Positions 9,377 through 17,516 of a stretch of DNA of 64,000 nt are shown here, piece after piece. A model generated the notes under the pieces. The model searched no databases and was not told where the DNA came from. It worked only from the letters and a program-made list of their open reading frames with translations. How positions within the stretch are numbered: the stretch's first letter is position 1; the number at the start of each line of letters is the position of its first letter. Location of the stretch: NCBI GenBank assembly GCA_951812525.1, contig OX638316.1:2408506-2472505 (forward strand). The letters are read 5' to 3'. The position numbers and the translations under genes were made by a program. The DNA is from an uncultured Poribacteria bacterium. Lineage in GTDB: Bacteria > Poribacteria > WGA-4E > WGA-3G.

Positions 9377-10141
9377 ATGTTTATTGATTCACACGCACAT
9401 ATTCAACTCTCTCAATTTAACCGTGATCGCGATGGGGTGCTAAAACGCGCACAGGAATCCGCGGTCTCCACCATTCTCGTTATCGGATTTGACATAGAGA
9501 CCAGTCTTGGTGCAGTGGAATTGGCGGACAAACATACACAAATCTACGCCACCGTTGGGATGCATCCGCACGACGCAAAGGATCTAACACCGGATGCCCT
9601 TAAAACCTTTCGTGAACTCGCTACACATCCAAAGGTGATTGCGCTCGGCGAAATGGGGTTGGATTACTACCGGAATCTCTCGCCGCGTCCGTTGCAAAAA
9701 GAGGCATTTGAAAGACAGTTGGATCTCGCCGAAGAGATGCAGATGCCTATTATTATCCACAACCGTGATGCGTATATGGACATTCTACCTATCTTGGAGA
9801 CACGTCAAGGAAGAATTCGAGGTGTGCTGCACTGCTTTACCGGTGATGTGGCGTTAATGCACAGAAGCCTTGCTGTCGGGTTCCATATAGGTATCGGTGG
9901 AATTGTGACCTACCCGAATGCCAAAGATGTTCAAGCGGTCGCGAAGGAAGTATCTGAAGACCGACTGCTCATAGAGACCGATTGTCCATGGTTGACGCCG
10001 CAATTCCGCCGCGGCAAACGGAATGAACCCTCCTATGTGCGTGCTGTGGCAGAAAAGATCGCGGAACTTCGCGGCACCTCTATAGAAACAATTGGCGAAG
10101 CAACAACAAGAAATTTTGAGATTCTGTTCGCACAAGCATGA
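9377..10141 (+). CDS. tatD: TatD family metal-dependent hydrolase (putative DNase)
   Basis: A 254-residue TatD-type amidohydrolase-fold nuclease. It has the metal-binding HAH at the N-terminus (FIDSHAHIQ), the bridging Glu in ALGEMGLDYYRN, His in IIHNRD, His in VLHCFTGD and Asp in IETDCPWLTPQ. Family members act as 3'-5' exonucleases in DNA repair or quality control. Length is typical (about 260). Its TGA overlaps the ATG of the next gene (ATGA at 10138-10141), so the permease downstream is probably translationally coupled, an odd pairing. Confidence 0.93.
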   Translation: MFIDSHAHIQLSQFNRDRDGVLKRAQESAVSTILVIGFDIETSLGAVELADKHTQIYATVGMHPHDAKDLTPDALKTFRELATHPKVIALGEMGLDYYRNLSPRPLQKEAFERQLDLAEEMQMPIIIHNRDAYMDILPILETRQGRIRGVLHCFTGDVALMHRSLAVGFHIGIGGIVTYPNAKDVQAVAKEVSEDRLLIETDCPWLTPQFRRGKRNEPSYVRAVAEKIAELRGTSIETIGEATTRNFEILFAQA

Positions 10142-11253
10142 AGCACCTGAATCTTCGCATGTATGCAATGGTGCTTGCCCTCGTCTGTGTCTGGGTGATT
10201 TTTACACTCCTGACCGGCGGCACCTTCCTCAGCACTCGGAATCTGTCCAACCTTTCCCGTCAAGCGGCGGTCACAGCCATCCTCGCCGTCGGTATGACGC
10301 TAGTTATTGTCTCTGCTAACATCGATCTTTCTGTCGGTTACGGTGCCGGATTACTCGGTGCTATTGCGGCGATCGTACACGTGCGGTGGGGGCAACCGAT
10401 TATTGTGACGCTCCTTGCTGTTATCTGCATCGGCATTCTGATGGGACTAATGCAGGGCTATCTCGTAGCGTATCAACGCATCCCCGCGTTCATCGTCACA
10501 TTGGGTGGATTTTTGGCGTATCGCGGTTTAATGTTAGCCTTTACTAAAGGCGAAACCATCCTACTTCCAGACAATTGGCTCAAAGCGATTGGGAATGCCT
10601 ACCTCTCGCCGACACTCGGCTGGGGACTCATGATTGCGGGACTCGGCATCAGCGGATACCGATTTTACCGACAACGCACCGCGCAACTGCAATATGGCAC
10701 TGAGAAAACGTCTCCGGGTATCTTGCTATTGAAAATAGTCGGAATATCGGCACTGGTTGTAGTGTTCATCGTCGTGATGAATGCTCACAAGGGGGTTCCC
10801 TTTCCGGTAGGCATTCTATTTGGACTGGCATTTGTATTTCATTTTATCGCCAATCACACCCGTTTTGGACGTTATGTCTATGCAGTCGGAGGGAACGCGG
10901 AGGCGGCATACCTCTCCGGGATCAACGTACGCGGCATCACGTTACAGGTGTTCGCAACGATGGGAGCATTAATGGCGATTGCTGGTGTTGTGCTAACGGC
11001 ACGCGTTGGGAGTGCAAGTCCAGAAGCCGGACGGTTGCTGGAGTTAGATGCCATCGCTGCGTGTGTTATCGGCGGTGCCAGTTTGATGGGTGGACGTGGG
11101 AGCATCTTCGGTGCGATTTTAGGGGCATTCGTCATGGAGAGTCTCAATAACGGGATGAGCATGGCGAATATGGATGCCTCGTGGCAGGATATTATCAAGG
11201 GTGTGGTACTTGTTGCAGCGGTAGGGTTTGACATGGTATCGCGACGGCGGTAA
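10138..11253 (+). CDS. ABC sugar transporter permease (ribose/xylose type)
   Basis: A 371-residue polytopic inner-membrane protein of the RbsC/XylH branch (BPD_transp_2). It has the typical early segment SRQAAVTAILAVGMTLVI...NIDLSVG and the later GRYVYAVGGNAEAAYLSGI and IGGASLMGGRGS motifs. It should form the channel of a sugar importer together with an ATPase and a periplasmic binding protein, but neither is encoded in this window next to it. Length and the central insertion resemble XylH more than RbsC. The four-base overlap with tatD makes co-translation likely. The neighbouring 6590-9316 catabolic genes could be the consumers of its substrate (inference). Confidence 0.9.
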   Translation: MKHLNLRMYAMVLALVCVWVIFTLLTGGTFLSTRNLSNLSRQAAVTAILAVGMTLVIVSANIDLSVGYGAGLLGAIAAIVHVRWGQPIIVTLLAVICIGILMGLMQGYLVAYQRIPAFIVTLGGFLAYRGLMLAFTKGETILLPDNWLKAIGNAYLSPTLGWGLMIAGLGISGYRFYRQRTAQLQYGTEKTSPGILLLKIVGISALVVVFIVVMNAHKGVPFPVGILFGLAFVFHFIANHTRFGRYVYAVGGNAEAAYLSGINVRGITLQVFATMGALMAIAGVVLTARVGSASPEAGRLLELDAIAACVIGGASLMGGRGSIFGAILGAFVMESLNNGMSMANMDASWQDIIKGVVLVAAVGFDMVSRRR

Positions 11254-11270
11254 GTGCTAATTATTTTTAT

Positions 11271-11356
11271 TTTTTTAAACCTTTTCCCCAAAAATCTCCC
11301 TCTTTATAACTGAAATTTAAATAGGAATCTGTTTACGCGGTACGATGCGTCATCAG
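11271..11356 (+). repeat. Diverged upstream copy of the sigma/clamp promoter region
   Basis: About 86 bp that aligns, with scattered mismatches, to 11434-11519. Shared elements in order are a TTTTTTAAACC run, CTCTTTATAAC.GAAAT.TAA, a GGAAT motif and a CG.TACGAT.C.TCA block, which in the second copy is the start of the coding region. A shared GGTGCTAG also occurs at 11358 and 11416. This looks like an old tandem duplication of the promoter plus the first codons. Confidence 0.65.
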
Positions 11357-11433
11357 TGGTGCTAGTTTAATGGAAAACATTGAGTACTTGCGGTCGGATT
11401 CATGTGGCATCACGGTGGTGCTAGAATACGTAC

Positions 11434-11519
11434 TTTTTTTAAACCCTTTTCTCGAATATTATCCTCTTTATAACCGAAATCTAATTGGGAATTTTCTATG
11501 CGATACGATTCATCAACGC
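11434..11519 (+). repeat. Promoter-proximal copy of the duplicated region
   Basis: The second copy of the repeat at 11271-11356. It directly precedes and overlaps the ATG at 11498, so it probably contains the promoter of the sigma/clamp frame (CTCTTTATAAC is the best -10-like segment). Ribosome binding is weak here (only GGGA about 9 nt before the ATG). Confidence 0.65.
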
Positions 11520-13240
11520 ACACTGATCTGACAGATGAGGAGCTCATTCTACTTGTACAAGCAGGAGATGAGTTAGCGTTTGCGCAACTGGCAACTCGCC
11601 ATAGTTTCCGGATCTGGCAGTTGGTTGTTCTAAACTCCCGCCAGACTCGCGATGCTGAAGAGATCTTTCAGAACATTTGGATATCGGTTTGGGAGAACAT
11701 CGGCAGCTTACGTAGCGTTGACAGTTTCGGGGGATGGCTGCAAAAGATAGCGTACACGGCTTGCAGCAGATACTACTCTGTCAAGCCGCACACCGCAGGT
11801 GAGATTCTGCAGAGCGCGGAGAAACTCACTGAAACTATTGACCACGATGCCGTTGCCCGTTTTCGAGAGATGGAACTCCACTCCGCTGTAACCGAAGCAG
11901 TCCATCACCTTCCTGAAAAGGTACGTGCTGTCGCTGTGCGATACTACTTAGAGATGTGGACTGTCAAAGAAATTGCGGAAGAACTTGACTTGGCGGTTGG
12001 CACCGTTAAGACGAGACTGAGAGACATTCGTACACTTCTACGCAAGGAATTCGGTGTTGAAGAAGTTGAGAGGCGAAGAATTGTGGCACATGGAAAAGAA
12101 ATATCCGAGCCATCACGAGACAAAATTAAGGAGGGTTATGGAATGGAATTTACCTTTGAAAGAGATGAACTTTTGCTGTTTTTGCAAACACTGCAAGGTG
12201 TCACAGGTGGGCAAAATGCTATACCTGTACTTTCAGATGTACTCATTCGCGCCGAAGGGGGCACGATTGATGTACAAGTCGACCTCAAAATGAGGGTTGA
12301 GGGGACGGTCAAAGCGGAAGGGGCAATTACTGTCCCTGTCAAGAAAATGGTGGATATTCTTAAAGAGTTACCAGCGGATAAACCGATAGATTTGGTAGCG
12401 ACAGTCAAAGACAGCGTTGAGATTACCTGCGACGATGGTGTTTACAAAATCCCCGGAACGTCTGATGAAGACTCCGTACAACTACCTTCTATTGAAGGTG
12501 AAGTGCTGTCGATTGGCGGAGGAATATTGCGCGATGTGATCCAAAAAACAGGATATGCTGCATCTACGGAGAAGATTCGTCCTTTCCTAAACGGTCTCTA
12601 CTTTAACTGCCTTGAAGACAGAACAGAAATCGTCGCGACTGACGGCAAACGTCTCGTTCTTGCACAGTGTGGCCCACTCAGTTCACGAGCGGAAACCAAC
12701 GGGTTTATCGTGCCACTTAAGGCGGTTCAAGAGATTCCGAAAACCTTCTCAGAATCTGTTGAAGTCGATATCTCTGTTTTAGAAAATGAAATCCGTTTTA
12801 CCGATGGAAATGCTACCTTAACGACCCAACTTGTGGATAGAGAATATCCAAACTATCAGAAAATCATCCCGAAGACGAGTATAGGCAAAACGGTCGTTTT
12901 GAAAGACCAGATTTTGAGCGTAACGCGACGTATAGCACTGCGATCAAATCCCAAGAACCATGCAATCTGTTTAGAGATTGATACAGAACGTATTCGGGTT
13001 TCCACAATGACATCAGAATTAGTGGAAGTGCATGAGACAGTGCCTGTGGCGTTTGGCACCGGAAGCGTGAGAGTCGGTTTTGATGCTCGCTTGTTGATAG
13101 AGTCGTTGGCTCACATTGATACCGAGTCGGTGTCGATTGAATTTACAAAGGAATTAGAACCTGTCCTTATTAAACCGGTAGGCGACGATAGATATATTTC
13201 CCTTGTCATGCCGTTGCTTTTGGATGCGTCTTGGGTATAG
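11498..13240 (+). CDS. In-frame fusion: ECF sigma factor plus DNA polymerase III beta clamp
   Basis: One uninterrupted 580-residue frame encodes two normally unrelated proteins. Residues 1-195 are an ECF sigma factor: region 2 (DEELILLVQAGDELAFAQL ... RDAEEIFQNIWISVW, then GGWLQKIAYTACSRYY) and region 4 (HHLPEKVRAVAVRYYLEMW, then TVKEIAEELDLAVGTVKTR). A charged linker of about 20 residues (EERRRI-like, then SEPSRDKIKEGYG) leads without any stop into a full-length DnaN starting MEFTFERDELLLFL at residue 216. The clamp has its own strong ribosome binding site inside the frame, so two products (fusion and free clamp) are possible. TAA at 12127-12129 lies in another frame just before that site; one extra base upstream would restore a normal two-gene layout. 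No anti-sigma gene is adjacent. Confidence 0.85.
   Translation: MRYDSSTHTDLTDEELILLVQAGDELAFAQLATRHSFRIWQLVVLNSRQTRDAEEIFQNIWISVWENIGSLRSVDSFGGWLQKIAYTACSRYYSVKPHTAGEILQSAEKLTETIDHDAVARFREMELHSAVTEAVHHLPEKVRAVAVRYYLEMWTVKEIAEELDLAVGTVKTRLRDIRTLLRKEFGVEEVERRRIVAHGKEISEPSRDKIKEGYGMEFTFERDELLLFLQTLQGVTGGQNAIPVLSDVLIRAEGGTIDVQVDLKMRVEGTVKAEGAITVPVKKMVDILKELPADKPIDLVATVKDSVEITCDDGVYKIPGTSDEDSVQLPSIEGEVLSIGGGILRDVIQKTGYAASTEKIRPFLNGLYFNCLEDRTEIVATDGKRLVLAQCGPLSSRAETNGFIVPLKAVQEIPKTFSESVEVDISVLENEIRFTDGNATLTTQLVDREYPNYQKIIPKTSIGKTVVLKDQILSVTRRIALRSNPKNHAICLEIDTERIRVSTMTSELVEVHETVPVAFGTGSVRVGFDARLLIESLAHIDTESVSIEFTKELEPVLIKPVGDDRYISLVMPLLLDASWV
12143..13240 (+). CDS. dnaN: DNA polymerase III subunit beta (sliding clamp), internal start
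   Basis: Starting at the internal ATG gives a complete 365-residue clamp, the usual size. AAGGAGGG at 12128-12135 ends 7 nt before it, the strongest Shine-Dalgarno sequence in this neighbourhood. Family signatures include the N-terminal MEFTFERDELLLFLQTLQG, the domain-2 segment KTGYAASTEKIRPFLNGLY, ATDGKRLVLAQC and QLVDREYPNYQKIIP, and the C-terminal VMPLL in place of the usual MPMR. The ring tethers DNA polymerase and binds partners through its hydrophobic cleft. Domain 1 looks a few residues shorter than normal around TIDVQVDLKMRV. No dnaA, recF or gyrB is next to it, so this dnaN is outside the classical origin cluster or is a second copy. Confidence 0.9.
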   Translation: MEFTFERDELLLFLQTLQGVTGGQNAIPVLSDVLIRAEGGTIDVQVDLKMRVEGTVKAEGAITVPVKKMVDILKELPADKPIDLVATVKDSVEITCDDGVYKIPGTSDEDSVQLPSIEGEVLSIGGGILRDVIQKTGYAASTEKIRPFLNGLYFNCLEDRTEIVATDGKRLVLAQCGPLSSRAETNGFIVPLKAVQEIPKTFSESVEVDISVLENEIRFTDGNATLTTQLVDREYPNYQKIIPKTSIGKTVVLKDQILSVTRRIALRSNPKNHAICLEIDTERIRVSTMTSELVEVHETVPVAFGTGSVRVGFDARLLIESLAHIDTESVSIEFTKELEPVLIKPVGDDRYISLVMPLLLDASWV

Positions 13241-13303
13241 CGGATGTGATTTTAGGGAACCACGCGCGGAACACGAGATGCGAGTTTCTCAACCGACTTC
13301 GCA

Positions 13304-14641
13304 CTATTTTGCCAGATTCCGTGCCTCTTTGAACTTCTCTTTGGCGAATTGCCCCCATTCCTTGATTTTTTCGTTGCGAATGCTCGGATCTTTCCAGTCG
13401 GCAGACGCCATCTGCATCGCTTCTTCTTCGGTAATAGGCATCTTCGTGAGAACCGCAATCGCCGCATCGCGTTTTGCTGGATCTTTACACTTTCGGATCG
13501 CTTTCCAGGCGTTGACGAGGTCTTTATGGGAATCAATGATGAGAACACCGAAGAGATCGTTGACTATATTCCACCGATTACCGCCTTTATCTGAGTCGTA
13601 TTGAAACGGTGTGCCTTCCATGGCAAACGGATTTGGAACGATGCATCGTTCCCCGAGTTTATCATAGAGTGTTGGCAGGACACTCGCACGGTTCAAGCCA
13701 CCCTTCCACTTAGGTCCCTCCGGATCGTCATTTCGGAGCATCCAGAGTTTCTGTGCATCATCCGACAGAACAAATTCAAGAAACTTTTGCGCGACTGGAA
13801 GATTCGGTGCTCCTTTGAGAATAGCAATTGGATCTGCGGTAACAACTGCACCATCGGCTGGTACGGTGTATTTAATTTTATCCTCACCAATAACAGCAAT
13901 TTGTCCGTATGCATAAAAATCGATCGCCAGTCCATAAATGACTTGTCCAGCGACGACGTCTGTCGGAATAGCATTAGCACCGGCGGAGAAGCCTCGGACA
14001 TTGCCACCGATTTTGGTCAGGAGCGCAAATCCTTCTTCCCAACCGACGGTTTGAAGGATAATCTCGTACACCATGTGTGCAGAACCACTTTCTCTCGGAT
14101 CGGCTGCGCCAATTTTACCAAGTAAGGCAAAGTCCCCTAAATCCTGCCATGCTGTGGCTTTGGGGAGTTGGAGCATTTCACGGAGTTCATCGTTGTACAT
14201 GATGCCGAAGCTGGACAGTGCTGCGCCGTACCATTGGTGTTCAGCGTCATAGAGTGGGATTCCGTGGAAGGATTGCATCATCTGCTTGAGTTGTGCATCA
14301 GGCAGCTTGTACGCGTGCAGCCAGCCCATATTTGAGAGACGGAGGTAGTTGTCAGTGCCCCCGCCAAAAAAGATGTCAATACTGATGCCATCTGGTACCC
14401 TTTTAAACTCCGATTCGATAAACCGGTAATTAGAGGAAGTGCCACCCACATCTCGCCAGTCGGTCTTGACTGTCCTACCGGTCTGTTCTTGGTACCATTT
14501 CTCAAAATTTGTGCCGAATTCTGTTTCAATACCTTCTGGATGTGGAGAGATAATAATAAGTTCGTCTTGGGAAAATGAGAGAGGGGAAAGTGCGAGAAGG
14601 CATAGAACTGTACCCCAAAATAGGGGCTTAAAGTAGGACAT
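13304..14641 (-). CDS. ABC transporter substrate-binding protein (AfuA/FbpA-like)
   Basis: A 445-residue exported periplasmic binding protein. The signal peptide spans residues 1-24 (PLFWGTVLCLLALSPLSFS). The mature part begins DELIIISPHPEGIETEFG, typical of type-2 extracellular solute-binding proteins for Fe(III), thiamine, polyamines or phosphonates. Domain features include DIFFGGGTDNYLRL, YGAALSSFGIMYNDEL, a hinge around RGFSAGANAIPTDVVAG and ILKGAPNLPVAQKFLEFVL. It starts at an ATG after AAAAGGAGCC. No permease or ATPase is in the window, so the partner transporter must be elsewhere and the substrate is unknown. The C-terminal 90 residues are longer than in classical FbpA. Confidence 0.85.
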   Translation of the reverse strand: MSYFKPLFWGTVLCLLALSPLSFSQDELIIISPHPEGIETEFGTNFEKWYQEQTGRTVKTDWRDVGGTSSNYRFIESEFKRVPDGISIDIFFGGGTDNYLRLSNMGWLHAYKLPDAQLKQMMQSFHGIPLYDAEHQWYGAALSSFGIMYNDELREMLQLPKATAWQDLGDFALLGKIGAADPRESGSAHMVYEIILQTVGWEEGFALLTKIGGNVRGFSAGANAIPTDVVAGQVIYGLAIDFYAYGQIAVIGEDKIKYTVPADGAVVTADPIAILKGAPNLPVAQKFLEFVLSDDAQKLWMLRNDDPEGPKWKGGLNRASVLPTLYDKLGERCIVPNPFAMEGTPFQYDSDKGGNRWNIVNDLFGVLIIDSHKDLVNAWKAIRKCKDPAKRDAAIAVLTKMPITEEEAMQMASADWKDPSIRNEKIKEWGQFAKEKFKEARNLAK

Positions 14642-14759
14642 TTTTTAAGGCTCCTTTTTTCATACGTGTGGTAATACCCGATTACCCGTGATTCGTACTG
14701 TTTTTGCGTAGTGTTGACGTGCGGCACACTCACAGCGCACTAAAATCGAGGGCAGTCAA

Positions 14760-15731
14760 TTAAGGTGAAAACGTCGGTTGTTGATCGAAGACGTACGCCA
14801 ACGGGTTTACCCACCTTTTTTTATTTTCGTCGTAAACAGCATAATGCAAGTGTGCCCCGGTGCTACGGCCCGTGTTTCCGACGTAACCGATAATCTGTCC
14901 GCGCGTCACTTTTTGCCCGACTTTGATTCCATCTGCATAATCTTTCAAGTGCGCATACAACGTTTTGAACTGGTGTCCATCATGGGAGATTTCGACTGTT
15001 TTTCCCAAGTAACCGTCCCTTTTAGCCTTCAAGATTGTTCCATCAGCGGCAGCGATAACAGGGACTCCAGCGTGAGTTTTAATATCCAACCCTTGGTGAA
15101 ATTCGCGTTTCCTTGTTAATGGATGTATGCGCCACCCAAACCGGGAAGAATACCAGAAAGCATGTTTTTCTCCCTCCCGTTTTTGGAGTTCCACTGGTAA
15201 GATCGAAGGATATCCATCAATCTGTTTTTGGTGTTCGCTGACGTAATTGTAGAGAGGCTGCACCTCTTGTTTTAGGATGCTGGGTGTTATTAATCCTAGC
15301 GTCTCGTGCGCGTGTGGATCGACATCAGCGATAGTTGAAATATTTTCCTGTTCGGAATTGGCTTGTCCTTCAGCGTCTTCGGGGTTCCACTGCATACTAC
15401 TGTCGCCGCCACCCTGTCCGAGAATTCCCAAAGCCTCTTGAATCTTTTCTGCCATGCGGCGGATACTGTTCATCTCCTCATTAACTGCAGCGAGTTCCAA
15501 CTCGACTTGGAGTTTGCCATGCACTAATTTTTTGATTTCCTCCGCGCTCGCCTGTAATTCTGTCTCAGATTTGTTTCTCTGATACTTCTGAAAGATCCCA
15601 TAGCCTATTCCGCTGATCGCTGTCAAAAATAGTGCAAGGATGAGACAGAAAAAAATCAGTAAGCGTCCTTGACTAATGGCATGCTGACGGACAGAGTTTC
15701 TACGGGCGGATAGAAGAATAAATGTGTACAT
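14760..15731 (-). CDS. Membrane-anchored M23 family metallopeptidase
   Basis: A 323-residue peptidoglycan-endopeptidase-type protein. One N-terminal membrane segment (residues 23-48, LLIFFCLILALFLTAISGIG) is followed by a coiled coil (residues 50-100, rich in E/K heptads) and a C-terminal LytM domain. The domain shows the Zn motifs HQGLDI (HxxxD) and HLHYA, plus KTLYAHL. This is the layout of M23 proteins that cut or remodel cell-wall cross-links or regulate amidases (EnvC/MepM-like). The ATG at 15731 follows AAGGAG at a slightly long 11 nt. It stands alone between two noncoding stretches. Confidence 0.92.
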   Translation of the reverse strand: MYTFILLSARRNSVRQHAISQGRLLIFFCLILALFLTAISGIGYGIFQKYQRNKSETELQASAEEIKKLVHGKLQVELELAAVNEEMNSIRRMAEKIQEALGILGQGGGDSSMQWNPEDAEGQANSEQENISTIADVDPHAHETLGLITPSILKQEVQPLYNYVSEHQKQIDGYPSILPVELQKREGEKHAFWYSSRFGWRIHPLTRKREFHQGLDIKTHAGVPVIAAADGTILKAKRDGYLGKTVEISHDGHQFKTLYAHLKDYADGIKVGQKVTRGQIIGYVGNTGRSTGAHLHYAVYDENKKRWVNPLAYVFDQQPTFSP

Positions 15732-16144
15732 TCAATAAAAACTCCTTCACAATTTAAGACCTGTGCCACCTAAATCTAAATATGGACGCGTATCCGGTGT
15801 GTATGTGAAAACGTGTACGTTAGGCAATTTCGTACAATGTCAGGGCGAAAAATGGTGTGCCTACAGCAAAAACAAGCGGCAGTATGATTATAGGTCGAAA
15901 GCCGCACAATGGCAACAGAAGTGGTGAACTTGTTGGATTTTCCTAATCCAAATGTGTTTTTTACATCTCTGCTGCATATTATGTTGCACTTATGGTTCGC
16001 CTGTAGGCGTTGGATAATTCACAAATTATCCAAACGTTATGTGATAATTATACCATAGTTGACTAATTAGGTCAAATTAATTAAGAAAAACCTATTGGTA
16101 TTGTCTGTTTGTTCAAGAGCGCACGCGTCTATGATTCGTGTGTA
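15732..16144. other. 413-nt intergenic region
   Basis: No convincing frame on either strand. It is AT-rich, holds one clear palindrome (16010-16033), and presumably contains the promoter of the minus-strand M23 gene. Nothing else is recognisable. Confidence 0.5.
16010..16033. promoter_or_regulatory. Perfect 10-bp inverted repeat, possible operator
   Basis: TTGGATAATT and AATTATCCAA flank CACA, a perfect palindrome with 10-bp arms. The arms extend by CGT/ACG if one base is bulged. No T-run follows on either strand, so a protein-binding site is more likely than a terminator. It lies between the small membrane protein gene and the M23 peptidase gene, both on the minus strand. Confidence 0.5.
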
Positions 16145-16279
16145 TTACAAACGCAAAACGATTGCTGGCATTTTCCAAACAAGGATGATGATACCGCCAA
16201 GCAGAATGAGGTACCACACAATTAACATTCGAATGCGTGTCCCTTTAAAAAATCGATGGCGGGAACGTTTCAGTTTCAT
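16145..16279 (-). CDS. Small single-span membrane protein
   Basis: A 44-residue protein. The start is an ATG at 16279 preceded by AAAAAAGGAGACACC, a strong ribosome binding site. The first 18 residues are strongly basic (KLKRSRHRFFKGTRIR), followed by one hydrophobic helix (MLIVWYLILLGGIIILVW) and a short basic end, so it should insert with the N-terminus inside. No homologous family is recognised. The good ribosome binding site and clean topology argue that it is real. It is 176 nt downstream of the CBS-domain gene on the same strand. Confidence 0.6.
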   Translation of the reverse strand: MKLKRSRHRFFKGTRIRMLIVWYLILLGGIIILVWKMPAIVLRL

Positions 16280-16455
16280 GGTGTCTCCTTTTTTAGAAAA
16301 GTGCGCGCTACGCCAAAAAACCACCAAATTCGATGCTTATTCCTTATGAAAGTGCACTTCGCACGGAGGATTAGGGATGTAAAGGGAAAAGGACATAAAT
16401 CTTGAATGCGTTTTCCTTTCTGATAAATACGCTCAATATTGGATTTATCGCTTTA

Positions 16456-17352
16456 TCACCTGCTTTTTTTTATAGCTCGAATCTGGGAGATACCGTACTT
16501 GGAGACAGCGTCTATATTAAATTCAAAATCTTCATACTCGATCGTTTCGCCTTTTTGTGGGAATCGCCCGAGCAGCAAGAGGATAAAACCACCGATGGTA
16601 TCACACCGATCTGTGGGGATTGGGGTATCTAACGCTTTATTGACATCAGCAATTAACATACGTGCGTCAATGCGCCAGTCGTTTCTGCCAAGCTTCTCAA
16701 TATGAGGCGTTTCCCGCTTGCGATTAGCCGTTACTTCGCCTATAACCTTCTCTAAAATATCTATCAATTCTACAACTCCGATACAACTGCCATGCTCGTT
16801 AACCACAATCGCAGCAGGTGTCTCGGCTTGTCGCAGTTCACCCATTAAATCCATTGCAGATTTCAGTGCAGGTGTGTAATATACATCTCTCACAAATGGC
16901 GATAAATCAGTTTGGTCTTGTTCGCTTGTAAGTACATCCATACCATCGACGACACCGAGTAACCAATCGACGCGCTCACTATAGACGGGGATGTAACGAT
17001 AGTTGGAAGAGCGACAGAGCCTAAGAACTTCAGAGGGTGGTGATCCCACTATCAAAGGGGTTATTTCTGATAAAGGCATCATTACCTCCTGCGCTGTCAA
17101 TATTTTCAAATCGAAGACGGCGCGTAACAGTTGTGCCTCGTGTTCTGAGAATGCCTCGATATTCTCCAGAAGTAATTCCTCAAGTTGCCCGCCAGATGGT
17201 GTCTCTTTTCGCCCCAAGTTCCTAAAGACTCCTTGTTTACGAACACTAACTCCTTGTTTGTCAAAAACAGCAAGTGTATTAGATTTAGATAACTCTATGT
17301 TCACACCATCTTGCTGTCTACGAGCAGGTGCCTGGTCGTTTTTGTCTGCCAT
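16456..17352 (-). CDS. CBS-domain protein of the CorC/HlyC type
   Basis: A 298-residue soluble protein with a tandem CBS pair (TAQEVMMPLSEITPLIV ... YRYIPVYSERVDWLLGVVDG, then PAAIVVNEHGSCIGVVELID). A C-terminal CorC_HlyC domain follows (WRIDARMLIADVNKAL, then DTIGGFILLLLGRFPQKGE). Such proteins regulate or assist Mg/Co efflux and bind adenine nucleotides. The membrane DUF21 domain of full-length CorB-type carriers is absent, so this is the soluble CorC version. The N-terminus has a poorly conserved extension of about 50 residues. It starts at an ATG 9 nt after GGAGGG. Confidence 0.9.
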   Translation of the reverse strand: MADKNDQAPARRQQDGVNIELSKSNTLAVFDKQGVSVRKQGVFRNLGRKETPSGGQLEELLLENIEAFSEHEAQLLRAVFDLKILTAQEVMMPLSEITPLIVGSPPSEVLRLCRSSNYRYIPVYSERVDWLLGVVDGMDVLTSEQDQTDLSPFVRDVYYTPALKSAMDLMGELRQAETPAAIVVNEHGSCIGVVELIDILEKVIGEVTANRKRETPHIEKLGRNDWRIDARMLIADVNKALDTPIPTDRCDTIGGFILLLLGRFPQKGETIEYEDFEFNIDAVSKYGISQIRAIKKSR

Positions 17353-17516
17353 GTAGTATAACCCTCCGTAAGATGTGAAGTTTCCACACAGTTCCTGAAT
17401 TCCAGCATCATTTCATTTTCTTCCTAGAGGGTGGACATCCATGAGTATCTGTCTGCTGTAAAAGGGAAACCAAACGCCATAAATTCAGAATTCTGCGAAT
17501 ACCTTCACGTTGGGGT

